A program made the position numbers and the translations under genes. A stretch of 64,000 nt of DNA. Origin: Notolepis coatsorum (Eukaryota > Chordata > Actinopteri > Aulopiformes > Paralepididae). The DNA lies in contig OZ020589.1 of NCBI GenBank assembly GCA_963971535.1, positions 92,631,182 through 92,695,181 on the forward strand, read 5' to 3'. Positions 46,423 to 56,837 of this stretch are shown here, one piece after another. The notes beneath the pieces were generated by a model. The model did no database searches. It had not been told where the DNA came from and saw nothing but the letters and a program-made list of their open reading frames with translations. Position 1 is the first letter of the stretch. Every line of letters starts with the position of its first letter.

Positions 46423-47081
46423 ATGAGGAGAACGAGGAAGTCGGTTAGGAGAGGCAAACTCCCGGACCGATACGTCCAGACCACACTGCCGTTCACCCAG
46501 GCCCCGGTTCCACCAGCTGCCGCTGGGACGAGCCGTGCACCTCCGCCGGCACCGATCAGTTCTCCGGTCGTGGCCGCTGCCACCGGCTCTCCGGTAACGA
46601 TCGCGCCGCTCCCGGTCAGAGCCACAAAGAAGCGGGTTGGGGCCCCCGGTTACCGCAGCTGTCGCTGGGACAAGCCGTGCACCTCCGCCTCAGGTGAGGC
46701 CGGCACCGATCAGTTCTCCGGTCGTGGCCGCTGCCACCGGCTCTCCGGTAACGATCGCGCCGCTCCCGGTCAGAGCCACAAAGAAGCGGGTTGGGGCCCC
46801 GGTTACCGCAGCTACAGCGGGTACAAGCCGTGCACCTCCGCCTCAGGTGAGGCCGGCACCGATCAGTTCTCCGGTCGTGGCCGCTGCCACCGGCTCTCTG
46901 GTAACGATCGCGCCACTCCCGGTCAGAGCAACAAGGAAGCGGGTTGCGAAGACCCGGCATGTGTCGCCGCCGTCCTCCCACACCACGGACGAGTCTGAGA
47001 TCGACATCGCTGATGATAATGACGAGTGGATGCCAGGTAATTTCAATTCAATAAATGGACAATTCAAGGCATGTGTAACTC

Positions 47082-47118
<37 letters not shown>

Positions 47119-48395
47119 TGTGTTTATTGAATCCATGTGCGTGAATGTATCTCGTATGATCGAATGTTTGTAGATACATTGCAAGCTAATATATGCATGT
47201 GCAGCGTATGTATATGATCAGCGAATGTGGGTCTTTGAAAAGTGCTATAAAAATCAATGAATTATTATTATTGTGTCGCTATATTGCGTCTGTAACGCGG
47301 GGTATATACACAGTAACGCGAATATATGCATGTGTTTAGTCAATGTCATGAAAAGCAAAGTGCACGGCCTAGATATGGCCTGGTTTATGATTGAATGTTT
47401 GACCATTGATGCTAACTGTGATTTATTATATATATATCTTTATAGGTCCAGGCAGAATGGACATGGAAGACATGGACGATGATGAACCCATGCAAGAACG
47501 TGAGGGTGTTTGGCCGTACAACAGGAGACTGGGTAGGCTATGCATAATATAGTACATATAAAATTACAATTTGATTTTAGAATGTTTTGTGACTGCATGC
47601 ATGATATCGCCACGTGGTCTTTGATCTGGTCTCAATGCAGCATGGTGAATGACATTGATTGAAGTAGCACTAGCCAGTAGCCACGTTGTGTCTTTTGATG
47701 TGCTTTGATGTTGTGTTTGGCCGTACAACATGAGACTGGGTAGGCTATGCATAATATAGTACATATAAAATTACAATTTGATTTTAGAATGTTTTGTGAC
47801 TGCATGCATGATATCGCCACGTGGTCTTTGATCTGGTCTCAATGCAGCATGGTGAATGACATTGATTGAAGTAGCACTAGCCAGTAGCCACGTTGTGTCT
47901 TTTGATGTGCTTTGATGTTGCATGGCTCAATGCACATTGTTATATCTGTTGGGCATACCAATCTGTGTTAGTAACCCCCCCCCCCCCCCCCCCATCCCCA
48001 CCCCCCACACCTGCACTCTCTCTCTCTCTCTNNNNNNNNNNNNNNNNNNNNNNNNNNNNNNNNNNNNNNNNNNNNNNNNNNNNNNNNNNNNNNNNNNNNN
48101 NNNNNNNNNNNNNNNNNNNNNNNNNNNNNNNNNNNNNNNNNNNNNNNNNNNNNNNNNNNNNNNNNNNNNNNNNNNNNNNNNNNNNNNNNNNNNNNNNNNN
48201 NNNNNNNNNNNNNNNNNNNNNNNNNNNNNNNCCCCCCCCCCCCCCCCCCCTTTGATGTGCTTTGATGCATGGCTCAATTGTTATATCTGTTGGGCATACA
48301 TATACAGGTGTTAGTAACCCCCCCCCATCCCCACCCCCCACCCCTGCACTCTCTCTCTCTGGGAACTAGTTGAGCATGTTTTCCTGTGTGTGGTT

Positions 48396-48473
<78 letters not shown>

Positions 48474-50628
48474 AACGGTGTGTGTCCTCTCCTCTCTCTC
48501 TCAAAAATCTGACTTTACTGTTTTTTATTGCAGATTCTGACACAGACTCTGTGGAGGAGATTGCAGAAGGCGCAATAGATGACATGGAGTCCGTTGACTC
48601 CGATGTCGAAGTTGCCATGCGTACAGCAAGGAGACCATGCACACCTCCGATAGGTGTGTATATATCTCGCTCTCTCTATCTCTCTCTCTTTCTCTCTCAT
48701 GCATTGTGACAAAGCTGACGTCCCTTGTTATTTCAGCTTCAGCGAAAGCAGGACCAGCTGCTGAGGCAGAGACAGATTCTGAAGAAGAGGATGTCCACGC
48801 TAAGCAGCGGGGTGAGTTTTGATCACTATCTCACACTGACTCATTCACTCACACAAGTTTCTAAATATGTATTATATGAATGTGTCTACAGTGCATTGTA
48901 GTATACCAGTTAGTTATTGTAATCTCATAATTTACAGGCAAAGGTCGAGGCCGGGGCAGAGGTCGGGGCAGAGGCAGAGGCCGAGGCCGTAAAAGCACAG
49001 CTGCTGGTGGGAGCGATGAGTGGATCAAAGGTACAGACAGTTTTGTGCCACTTAAATTTACCTTTGACGCAGAGCCAGGACCACTACACGATGCGGCCAC
49101 CATCACATCCACCAAGCCCCTTGCCTTTCTGCGGCTGTTCCTCACCGATGAACTCATGGGTGGCATTGTACAGGAAACAAACTTGTATGCTGAACAAACA
49201 ATGGCCGTCATTGATCCCAACAGGCAGAGTAACAGGCTACGCAGTTGGACGCCTGTCACCCTTGCAAAATTGTGGACGTTCCTAGGAATACTATTCCTAA
49301 CGGGATCGATCGGAAGCCGCAACTATATATGTACTGGTCAACTCTAAAGTTTTTCCATTGCGCCTATTTCTCCAAAACAATGGCACGTAATAGATACCAG
49401 GTCATTTGGAGGTTTCTACATTTTAGCAACAACGAGACAGCAGACAAGTCTGATAAAATGTACAAAGTACGCCCGGTCCTTGACTACCTTGTCAACCGAT
49501 TCCGGGAGCTATTTCAGCCAGACAAGAATATTAGCATAGACGAGGGGATGCTGGCCTGGCGTGGCAAACTACAATTCAGAGTGTTCAGCCCCCTGAAGCC
49601 CACCAAATATGGGATCAGGTCATATGTGCTCTGTGATTCTCACACTGGTTACTGCTTTTCACTGCGACCATTTTGTGGGGACTATGTACCCCTCAAGGAC
49701 ACGGTTGTTGGGCTCCTAGGACGTCTGTCGAACAAAGGTTACTTTTTATACATGGATAACTTCTATAATTCAGTGGCCTTGTCTGACATACTCCTACAGT
49801 TGAGGACCCACATCTGCGGTACCTTGAGGATGCACCGGGGAGAACCGGCGCAGATAAAGCGTGTAACCAATGTTGAGCTGCCGGTGGGCGAGACCATGGC
49901 CCTGCACAACAATCGGGTCATGGTTATCGCCTGGAGAGACAAGCGGATTGTCAAAATGATCAGCAGCTTTCACCATGGCACTCTAATGGAAACACTCGTC
50001 TGGAAGAAGGGTCATAGGACGAAGGTACCGGCAATGAAGCCAGACTGCGTGCTCACATATAATGTCTGCATGAACGGGGTTGACAAGTTAGATCAACATA
50101 TCAGTTACTATCCGTTCATTAGGAAGACTGCAAAGTGGACCAAGAAGTTCGTAGTATATTTGATTCAAATAGCCATGAACAATGCCTATGTTCTGTACAG
50201 AGCCAGACAGCCAACAGGACCGCACAAGTCACTCATGCAGTTTAAAATACAAGTCATCGCTGACTTGTGTGATGAGGCAGATGCAGCCGATTTAGCTCGC
50301 ACAGTGGCCAGTGCCGCACGTGCCGCACGTGAGGCAGATGAGGCAGAGGCAGGTGCCGCAGGTGGGGGGGTGGGGGGTGTGAGGTGGGAGGGAGCTTCCA
50401 GGGCCCAAAAGACAGATCCACACTGCAGGTTGGATGGCAAGCTAAAAATGCATGTTATGGAGAAGTACCCACCCACCCCAAAAAAGACGCATCCCACGAG
50501 AGAGTGCCGGGTCTGTAAAAAAAAAATGCATTAGGCGGGAAACCAGATCATACTGCTCGAAGTGTGGAGTCCCCCTACATCAAGAGTGTTTCACACCCTA
50601 CCACACAAAGAGAGATTATGCTAGCTGA
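46423..50628 (+). CDS. piggyBac transposase, five exons
   Basis: I read exons 46423-47035, 47446-47532, 48534-48653, 48737-48811 and 48938-50628; every intron is GT...AG and phase 1, and the frame is kept across all four junctions. Exon 1 holds three 51-residue repeats (PPPQVRPAPISSPV type), exons 2-4 are acidic, and exon 5 starts with an RG-rich stretch (GRGRGRGRGRG) and then the DDE_Tnp_1_7 domain. The three catalytic Asp are present (SIDEGM near 49539, MDNFYNS near 49754, GVDKLDQ near 50082). A C-terminal Cys/His zinc-finger follows (CRVCKKK; YCSKCGVPLHQECF). The frame is shifted by single bases at C5 46643-46647, near GGG 49302-49304 and at A10 50517-50526. It would cut and paste at TTAA in the nucleus. 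Confidence 0.87.
46551..47010 (+). repeat. 153-bp coding tandem repeat in transposase exon 1
   Basis: ACCGATCAGTTCTCCGGTCG recurs at 46551, 46705 and 46858, spacings 154 and 153. The additional base is in the C run at 46643-46647 and changes the frame. Confidence 0.9.
47084..47115. repeat. AT microsatellite in intron 1
   Basis: (AT)n of about 15 units. Confidence 0.95.
47508..47925. repeat. Two tandem copies of about 206 bp at exon 2/intron 2
   Basis: GTTTGGCCGTACAACAGGAG (47508) returns as GTTTGGCCGTACAACATGAG (47714), followed by the same intron start. The end of exon 2 and its splice donor are thus duplicated. Confidence 0.85.
48032..48231. other. Assembly gap of 200 N
   Basis: Exactly 200 N between a CT run and a C run, inside intron 2. 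The sequence on both sides is a direct repeat (47905-48031 and 48251-48360). Confidence 1.
48396..48465. repeat. CT microsatellite in intron 2
   Basis: (CT)n of over 30 units; shorter CT runs follow at 48490 and 48664. Confidence 0.95.
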
Positions 50629-50677
50629 GCATTATCGCTAGCATAAACTCTCTTTGTGTGCTAAGAGTGGAAACACT
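50585..50677. repeat. Hairpin at the transposase stop codon
   Basis: Arms 50585-50625 and 50637-50677 are inverted copies with few mismatches (ACACAAAGAGAG against CTCTCTTTGTGTG). The left arm is the last coding part of the transposase. Confidence 0.85.
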
Positions 50678-50756
50678 CTCCATGAAATATATATATATAT
50701 GGATGGGTGCGTACTTCCCCGTAGTATGTGTTATGATATATGAGTGTATACATTTA

Positions 50757-50905
50757 GTCATTTAGCTGACACTTTTATCCAAAGTGACTTACAGGTTCTG
50801 TACGACAAGTCATCAGGACGGGCACAACTCTATCAGCTGAGTAACAATGTGTGTCTGAGGCGGCCAGACGATGCAGAGTGTAGGGTTATTGAGGGTGTGT
50901 AGTAT
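50757..50905 (-). mobile_element. L2-type LINE 3' end fragment
   Basis: CATTTAGCTGACACTTTTAT and AAGTGACTTACAGGTTCTGT are the reverse complement of the LINE 3' end, and the copy at 59785 matches over more than 90 bases. Confidence 0.75.
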
Positions 50906-50950
50906 ATTGTATAGTGTCTTGTAAATAGTGTAAGTATTTCACAATATAGG

Positions 50951-51735
50951 TGTGAGGAGGCGGCCATGCGAAGGAAAAATGCAGTCAGAGTCAGGTTGCC
51001 ATCACCCAGTGGTTGGTTTTTTATTCTATTTGTTCTTTTGCTCCCCAGTGGGAAAAACATATTTTAACATAAATACAAAAATATACAAAATGATTAAACT
51101 TTCTTTTAACAAATATAAACAACTAGGCCCTTGGCTAAGGGACCTAGGTCTTAGTACGGCTGTGTCTCGCTTCCAAGCCTGTCATTACTTCTCCCTGAGA
51201 GGAGCCTCCATCCCTGGCTTTATGCTGGAAGCTCCTCCTACAGGGACAAACCAAAAACAAACAATCAATTAATCAATACAGACATCAATTTACACATCCA
51301 ATAACTCTGGACAACATGGATACATTACTCCGTCATGATCTATCATAACCAAACACTAAACAGTGTTTAGGGCGCTTCATAAACCTATTCCCCTCTCGTT
51401 ATGAAAATCCCCCCCCCTGTACTCTACCACACTTGGTTCCTTCCAAATCTCCCCTCCAGAAAAGGCCCTGGCCTCTCCCAGTTCTGGTTGGGCAGCCAGA
51501 GATCCTACAAGGAACCAAGTGGGAGCACAGACAAATGGTATTTATCAACAAATGCATGTACTTTAATTCTACATCACATGTTATGCTTTAAACCAATGTG
51601 TCTGTATTACAAAACAACATAACAAAACAAACTAGGCCGAAAGCCTAAACTAAATGTTTGGCCGCATGACCACATGTGGGGACCAGGGCTAAACTGTGAG
51701 GCAACCAGCATAGGGCATGGGGTAGCCCCATGACA
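50951..51735 (-). repeat. Putative 3' LTR of a gag-only element
   Basis: On the minus strand it starts TGTCATGGGGCTACCCC after a purine tract and has AATAAAAAACC near its end (about 51012-51022). The end at 50951 (TGTGAGG on the plus strand) is a guess from the TG...CA rule; no partner LTR is in the window. Confidence 0.5.
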
Positions 51736-51751
51736 TTTCCCCCCCCCTTCT
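51736..51751 (-). other. Polypurine tract
   Basis: AGAAGGGGGGGGGAAA on the minus strand, 87 bases after the gag-like stop codon and directly before TGTCA. Confidence 0.6.
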
Positions 51752-51837
51752 GGAGTCGACACATGTGGCATCCTATGTCCAACCATGAGCTAAAAGTGCA
51801 TAATCCTATACCATGAAATAGTCCATCAACCATTCTA

Positions 51838-53010
51838 TCACCATACACCCCCACCCTGAAATGACCAACCTACCGTTACCCAGAGTGGAAACCAAGCAAC
51901 AAAACAGCATTCCCCAGCAATATAATTAACTAATTGATACACTTGAGGAATTAACAAAAATGGAACCCAGTTCTGTCCAAGTCCTTGAGGACCATGTCTG
52001 TACTGGTCACCAGGAGACATAGAGCTTTTATCAAAAAGTGAAGGGAAACAACAAACTGGTGGCAGTCCAATGTCCTCAGCCCGCTCTGCCAGGCGAGGCG
52101 GGCTGAGGACCACTGCTGCACCTTCTGTATGAGCCTCCACTACTGCTGCACCTTCTGTTTGAGCCTCCACCACTGCTGCACCTTCTGTATGAGCCTCCAC
52201 TACTGCTGCACCTTCTGTTTGAGCCTCCACCACTGCTGCATCTTCCTCTTCAGGGTGAGACTCGGCTGTTGCTTCTTTTCCCACATTCTGCGATTCAACT
52301 CCAGCCTCCTTCTCTAACATGGGGCAAAGGAGAAGATTCTCCTCAGGGCTGGAGCAGTTATTATCCTCCCCCACCCCCTGGACCTCAACCTGCAGTCCAT
52401 CCAGGTCAGGTACAGGGACCTCCATGGCAGGCCAGGGATGGTGGTAAACACAGGCATTAACATGATGCCCAATGCGACGGCAGTGACCACACCATCTCTG
52501 AGCCGCGGCTGAGGTACATTCCGGCCACGTATGACCCTCCCTACAAAACCTGCAGGAGTGATGATCCGAACAGTGGAGGTGGCACTCACACGGCAGGGCC
52601 TGCGGACCCACACCAATCCCATTCTCCACCAGCAGGAACCTCATGGCCCGGTGGTACTCCTCAAGTGGAGTCGAAGCTGGGTACTTTAGGGTCCACTGTG
52701 ACCAGTAGATGGGGAGCTTGTCGGTAAGGCGGGAAACCAGCTCTGGAGTAGCTTCCATCTCATCCCACTGCTGGAGCAGCCACTGCCAGAGGTAGTCAGC
52801 TGCATATAGTCTCTCTTCCTCTTCCTCATCGTCTTCCTCCATGTACAAAAAGCTTACCGGATGTAGCTCCTCCAACCTCACCACCTCGGGTTCTCCGGCT
52901 AGAACTCCATTGGCTGAAACTGTTGACGGGCCTGGCCTGGCTGCCTCCAGATCCAACTGGAGCTGGGTCACCCGGTGTCTGAGAACATTACAATAGGTAT
53001 TACTGGTTGT
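51838..53010 (-). CDS. Gag-like protein with two zinc knuckles and 10-residue repeats
   Basis: The minus frame stays open for about 390 codons from 53031 but has no ATG at its start; the first ATG is near 52842, and an acceptor-like TTCTCAG near 52985 suggests an upstream exon. An acidic patch (MEEDDEEEEERLYAADYLWQ) and a gag-like helical region (DKLPIYWSQWTLKYP, LEEYHRAMRFLL) precede CRFCREGHTWPEC and CGHCRRIGHHVNAC, the second a canonical CCHC knuckle. Four copies of EAQTEGAAVV / EAHTEGAAVV follow (about 52110-52235). I take it for the gag of a Gypsy-like element. No pol lies between its stop and the polypurine tract. The family is not identified. Confidence 0.65.
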   Translation of the reverse strand, partial: TTSNTYCNVLRHRVTQLQLDLEAARPGPSTVSANGVLAGEPEVVRLEELHPVSFLYMEEDDEEEEERLYAADYLWQWLLQQWDEMEATPELVSRLTDKLPIYWSQWTLKYPASTPLEEYHRAMRFLLVENGIGVGPQALPCECHLHCSDHHSCRFCREGHTWPECTSAAAQRWCGHCRRIGHHVNACVYHHPWPAMEVPVPDLDGLQVEVQGVGEDNNCSSPEENLLLCPMLEKEAGVESQNVGKEATAESHPEEEDAAVVEAQTEGAAVVEAHTEGAAVVEAQTEGAAVVEAHTEGAAVVLSPPRLAERAEDIGLPPVCCFPSLFDKSSMSPGDQYRHGPQGLGQNWVPFLLIPQVYQLVNYIAGECCFVAWFPLWVTVGWSFQGGGVW

Positions 53011-53032
53011 ACAGAACAAAGGTGTTGGCACA

Positions 53033-53350
53033 CAGTAAATTTTGCTGAGTATATTTTACTCAAACTGAGTACATTTTACTCAAACTGTACTGGTCAACTC
53101 TAAAATGTTTCCATTGCGCCTATTTCTCCAAAACAATGGCACGTAATAGATACCAGGTCATTTGGAGGTTTCTACATTTTAGCAACAACGAGACAGCAGA
53201 CAAGGCTGATAAACTGTACAAAGTACGCCCGGTCCTAGATTACCTTGTCTATTTCAGCCAGACCAGAATATTAGCATAGACTGAGTCCATTTGGGCTCAA
53301 ATGGACTCAGTTTGAGTAAAATTTACTCTGCAAAATTTACTGTGCACATG
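53033..53350. mobile_element. TIR element carrying a transposase fragment
   Basis: The ends are inverted copies of about 40 bases (CACAGTAAATTTTGCTGAGT on the left; its close reverse complement on the right). Between them, 53087-53279 matches 49327-49540 of the piggyBac transposase with a few substitutions and a 16-base deletion. The fragment has no open frame of use. Confidence 0.7.
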
Positions 53351-53514
53351 GATATATTTGAAACACTATTCTTGGTCCACTTTCAGAGTAGCAATGTTGG
53401 TCTATCTTGTCAATGCCGTTCATCAGTGTCCTGGTGTTAGCTGCTGATTATTTTCACAGAGTTTCACAGAGTACATATGGCTCACTTTACTAACTAACAC
53501 ACTATGTACATATG

Positions 53515-53832
53515 TGAATGCACTTTACATGGTGTACCAAAATGGTGCTTTTATCTGAAGTGAATATATTTTTTACACCAAGTGTTTATAGTGTGCCGAG
53601 GATGGGTTGAACACAAGACATTTATAAATGTACATGTGTGCTGATGCACACACATAATGGTTATCTGCCATTTTGTCAGGTCAACACTAAACATATTTTA
53701 CATGCACATGTGCAGCGACCATTTTGCCAGGTCGAAAATGAATGGACTTGAATATATACACATTGTATGTTGTTTTTGCTACTGTATAGATATGTCCAGC
53801 TCAAAACAATGCACTGTACATGGTGTGCCTTA
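53515..53832. repeat. 391-bp tandem array, first part
   Basis: Matches the units at 54958 onward (GCACTTTACATGGTGTACCA) and is separated from them by the MITE at 53833. Confidence 0.85.
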
Positions 53833-54954
53833 AGGCCTCTACATGCTACAGCAACTTCAAAGCAACTTCAACACAACATCAGCGCGATTTCAGCGCGGTT
53901 GTTGTTTAGGGTCTTGTAGACTGTGTTGCGAGGAATCTGCGTACATGTCTCCAAAATCTAACCTAAACAACCGTTGCGTTGATATTGCGTAGCAGTGATT
54001 GGTTGGTTAGCGAATGGGGGCGGGGCTGTCATAGAATAATATAGGGCTCGCAGAGAATACCATCCGCCATTGTTGTAGCCAGCCAGCGTTGATGCTAAAT
54101 AATTAGCGTCACATAGCTGGCCTTTTTCTGAAAACCCAAGCACATATTGTTCCATAGCATACGCCTTCAGTTGATCATGACAAATCCTCTCTTACCTTGA
54201 CGATAAAAAAGCCTCCATAATTTAGTAAATAAAGCTGTAGCCAGCCAGCTAGCATTGGTGCTATACAAAATGTTATCCACATTAGCTACATAGCTAACCA
54301 ACTAAATACAATGGTATCCTGAGGTAACTTTAACGTTAAATACAACGTTTGCTAGTCGAAATGACTGGACACACACAGGGACAAGTTAAACATCAATCAA
54401 TTAATTTATTCCAATAGGTAGTTTGAGCTGCATGTGAGCCGGTCTTTCTCTCCTCTCCATTGGAAACTAATGAGGTTACGTTAAAAAGCAAAGAACCTGC
54501 TGACAAAAGTTAAGCTGCTAGCAACAGACACTATAATACTTCCGGTCGGGGAATTTCAAAATAAAAGAGCGAGTCTAAAAGCACCGTAAATACGTTTATT
54601 TTGTACATTATCTAACGTTAACACGAACCTAAACTAACTTTAGATTAGTTTAGGTTCGTGTAACGTTAGATATTGTAAAAAATAAACGTATTTACGGTGC
54701 TTTTAGACTCGCTCTTTTATTTTGAAACCCCCCGCCCGGAAGTAAAAATTATGCTTATTTTTCTGCTTTTATCAATGGGTTGGTTGAGAAGGGAAGCGTC
54801 ATCTATCTAGGGAACCTAGCTACATACGGGGTACAATGTTACATAGGCTGCGTGTTGATTTTGCAGAAGCATAAAGGTAGAGTGTCTGCAACACCGTTGC
54901 TTTGTCGATGTTGTGTCGAAGTTGCTTTGAATTTGCTGTAGCATGCAGAGGCCT
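53833..54954. mobile_element. MITE with TTA duplication, Harbinger-like
   Basis: TTA at 53830-53832 and 54955-54957; ends AGGCCTCTACATGCTACAGC and the reverse complement of AGGCCTCTGCATGCTACAGC. The interruption is exact, because neighbouring tandem units read GTGCCTTACCTG without it. A 3-bp TTA target fits PIF/Harbinger. No transposase. Confidence 0.85.
54538..54743. repeat. Long hairpin inside the MITE
   Basis: Arms of about 98 bases (54538-54637, 54647-54743) with GCGAGTCTAAAAGCACCGTA and its reverse complement; few mismatches, loop about 9 bases. Confidence 0.9.
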
Positions 54955-56220
54955 TTACCTGAAGTGAACACATATTGTCCACTTCAAGTGTTATAGATAG
55001 TTCATTATGCTTTTATATTATAGCATGAATGTGAATGCACTTTACATGGTGTACCAAAATGGTGCTTTTATCTGAAGTGAATACATTTTTTACACCAAGT
55101 GTTTATAGTGTGCCGAGGATGGGTTGAACACAAGACCTTTATAAATGTACATGTGTGCTGATGCACACACATAATGGTTATCTGCCATTTTGTCAGGTCA
55201 ACACTAAACATATTTTACATGCACATGTGCAGCGACCATTTTGCCAGGTCGAAAATGAATGGACTTGAATATATACACATTGTATGTTGTTTTTGCTACT
55301 GTATAGATATGTCCAGCTCAAAACAATGCACTGTACATGGTGTGCCTTACCTGAAGTGAACACATATTATCCACTTCAAGTGTTATAGATAGTTCATTAT
55401 GCTTTTATATTATAGCATGAATGTGAATGCACTTTACATGGTGTACCAAAATGGTGCTTTTATCTGAAGTGAATACATTTTTTACACCAAGTGTTTATAG
55501 TGTGCCGAGGATGGGTTGAACACAAGACCTTTATAAATGTACATGTGTGCTGATGCACACACATAATGGTTATCTGACATTTTGTCAGGTCAACACTAAA
55601 CATATTTTACATGCACATGTGCAGCGACCATTTTGCCAGGTCGAAAATGAATGGACTTGAATATATACACATTGTATGTTGTTTTTGCTACTGTATAGAT
55701 ATGTCCAGCTCAAAACAATGCACTGTACATGGTGTGCCTTACCTGAAGTGAACACATATTATCCACTTCAAGTGTTATAGATAGTTCATTATGCTTTTAT
55801 ATTATAGCATGAATGTGAATGCACTTTACATGGTGTACCAAAATGGTGCTTTTATCTGAAGTGAATACATTTTTTACACCAAGTGTTTATAGTGTGCCGA
55901 GGATGGGTTGAACACAAGACCTTTATAAATGTACATGTGTGCTGATGCACACACATAATGGTTATCTGCCATTTTGTCAGGTCAACACTAAACATATTTG
56001 ACATGCACATGTGCAGCGACCATTTTGCCAGGTCGAAAATGAATGGACTTGAATATATACACATTGTATGTTGTTTTTGCTACTGTAATGCACTGTACAT
56101 GGTGTGCCTTACCTGAAGTGAACACATATTGTCCACTTCCAAGTGTTATAGATAGTTCGTTATGCTTTTATATTATAGCATGAATGTGAATGCACTTTAC
56201 ATGGCGTACCCAATGGTGAA
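54955..56220. repeat. Tandem array, unit about 391 bp
   Basis: ACCTGAAGTGAACACATATT starts at about 54957, 55348, 55739 and 56110. The units are nearly identical; the last is shortened. Each holds GGTGTACCAAAATGGTGC and two near-palindromic words (TGCACATGTGCA, TGTGCTGATGCACACA). No coding. Confidence 0.93.
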
Positions 56221-56464
56221 TAAATATTGTACACTTCAAGTGTCAAGTGTGTATATACAGAACATTATTATGCAATGTGTTTTTTACAACATGTGTGTCG
56301 AGTATCTGTTGAACACATGGTGCACTTGCTAATGCAATCACTACTTATCTGAAGTAAAGACATTTCTTCCACTCCATCAAGTGTCAAGTGTGTATTATAT
56401 ACTTATAATGCAATGATTTTTATAACTTGTGTGTCTTAGATTATAATATACAGAATACAATGCA

Positions 56465-56540
56465 ATGCAAAAATGAGATAAGATATTCCTTTATTGATCC
56501 CCTTGGGGAAAATTCAGGCATCATAGCAGCATTACATGTC
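56465..56540. repeat. Retroposon 3' end fragment
   Basis: TTCCTTTATTGATCCCCTTG and GGGAAAATTC is a word common at the ends of fish retroposons. Class not determined. Confidence 0.4.
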
Positions 56541-56700
56541 AGAATACCTGTGGACGACTACACCATGATATGCAGGTAAATTCATCACGAACAGCTGTGA
56601 AGACATATTAGTATGCTGAGATATACAGTAATTGTGTGAAATTGAAGCAATATATATATACATTATTATAAAAATTCATATGGCATGCAACGTAATCTAT

Positions 56701-56820
56701 ATAAAAAATATCCCTATATGCATTGCATTTCATGAATGCTAAAACACCAAGTGGTTTAGTGACTAAACCACTTGGTGTTTTAGCATTCATGAAATGCAAT
56801 GCATATAGGGATATTTTTAT
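56701..56820. repeat. Near-perfect palindrome without spacer
   Basis: Arms of about 59 bases with a one-base centre (GTTTAGTGACTAAAC) and one A-run length difference. Confidence 0.93.
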
Positions 56821-56837
56821 ACTTTACTTGATGACAA

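Noticed and set aside
46616..46981. Minus-strand 121-codon frame across transposase exon 1
   Set aside because: Shadow of the 153-bp coding repeat; the plus frame continues through spliced exons into a known domain.
47893..48341. Open frames running across the N gap
   Set aside because: They exist only because N is not read as stop; there is no sequence to support them.
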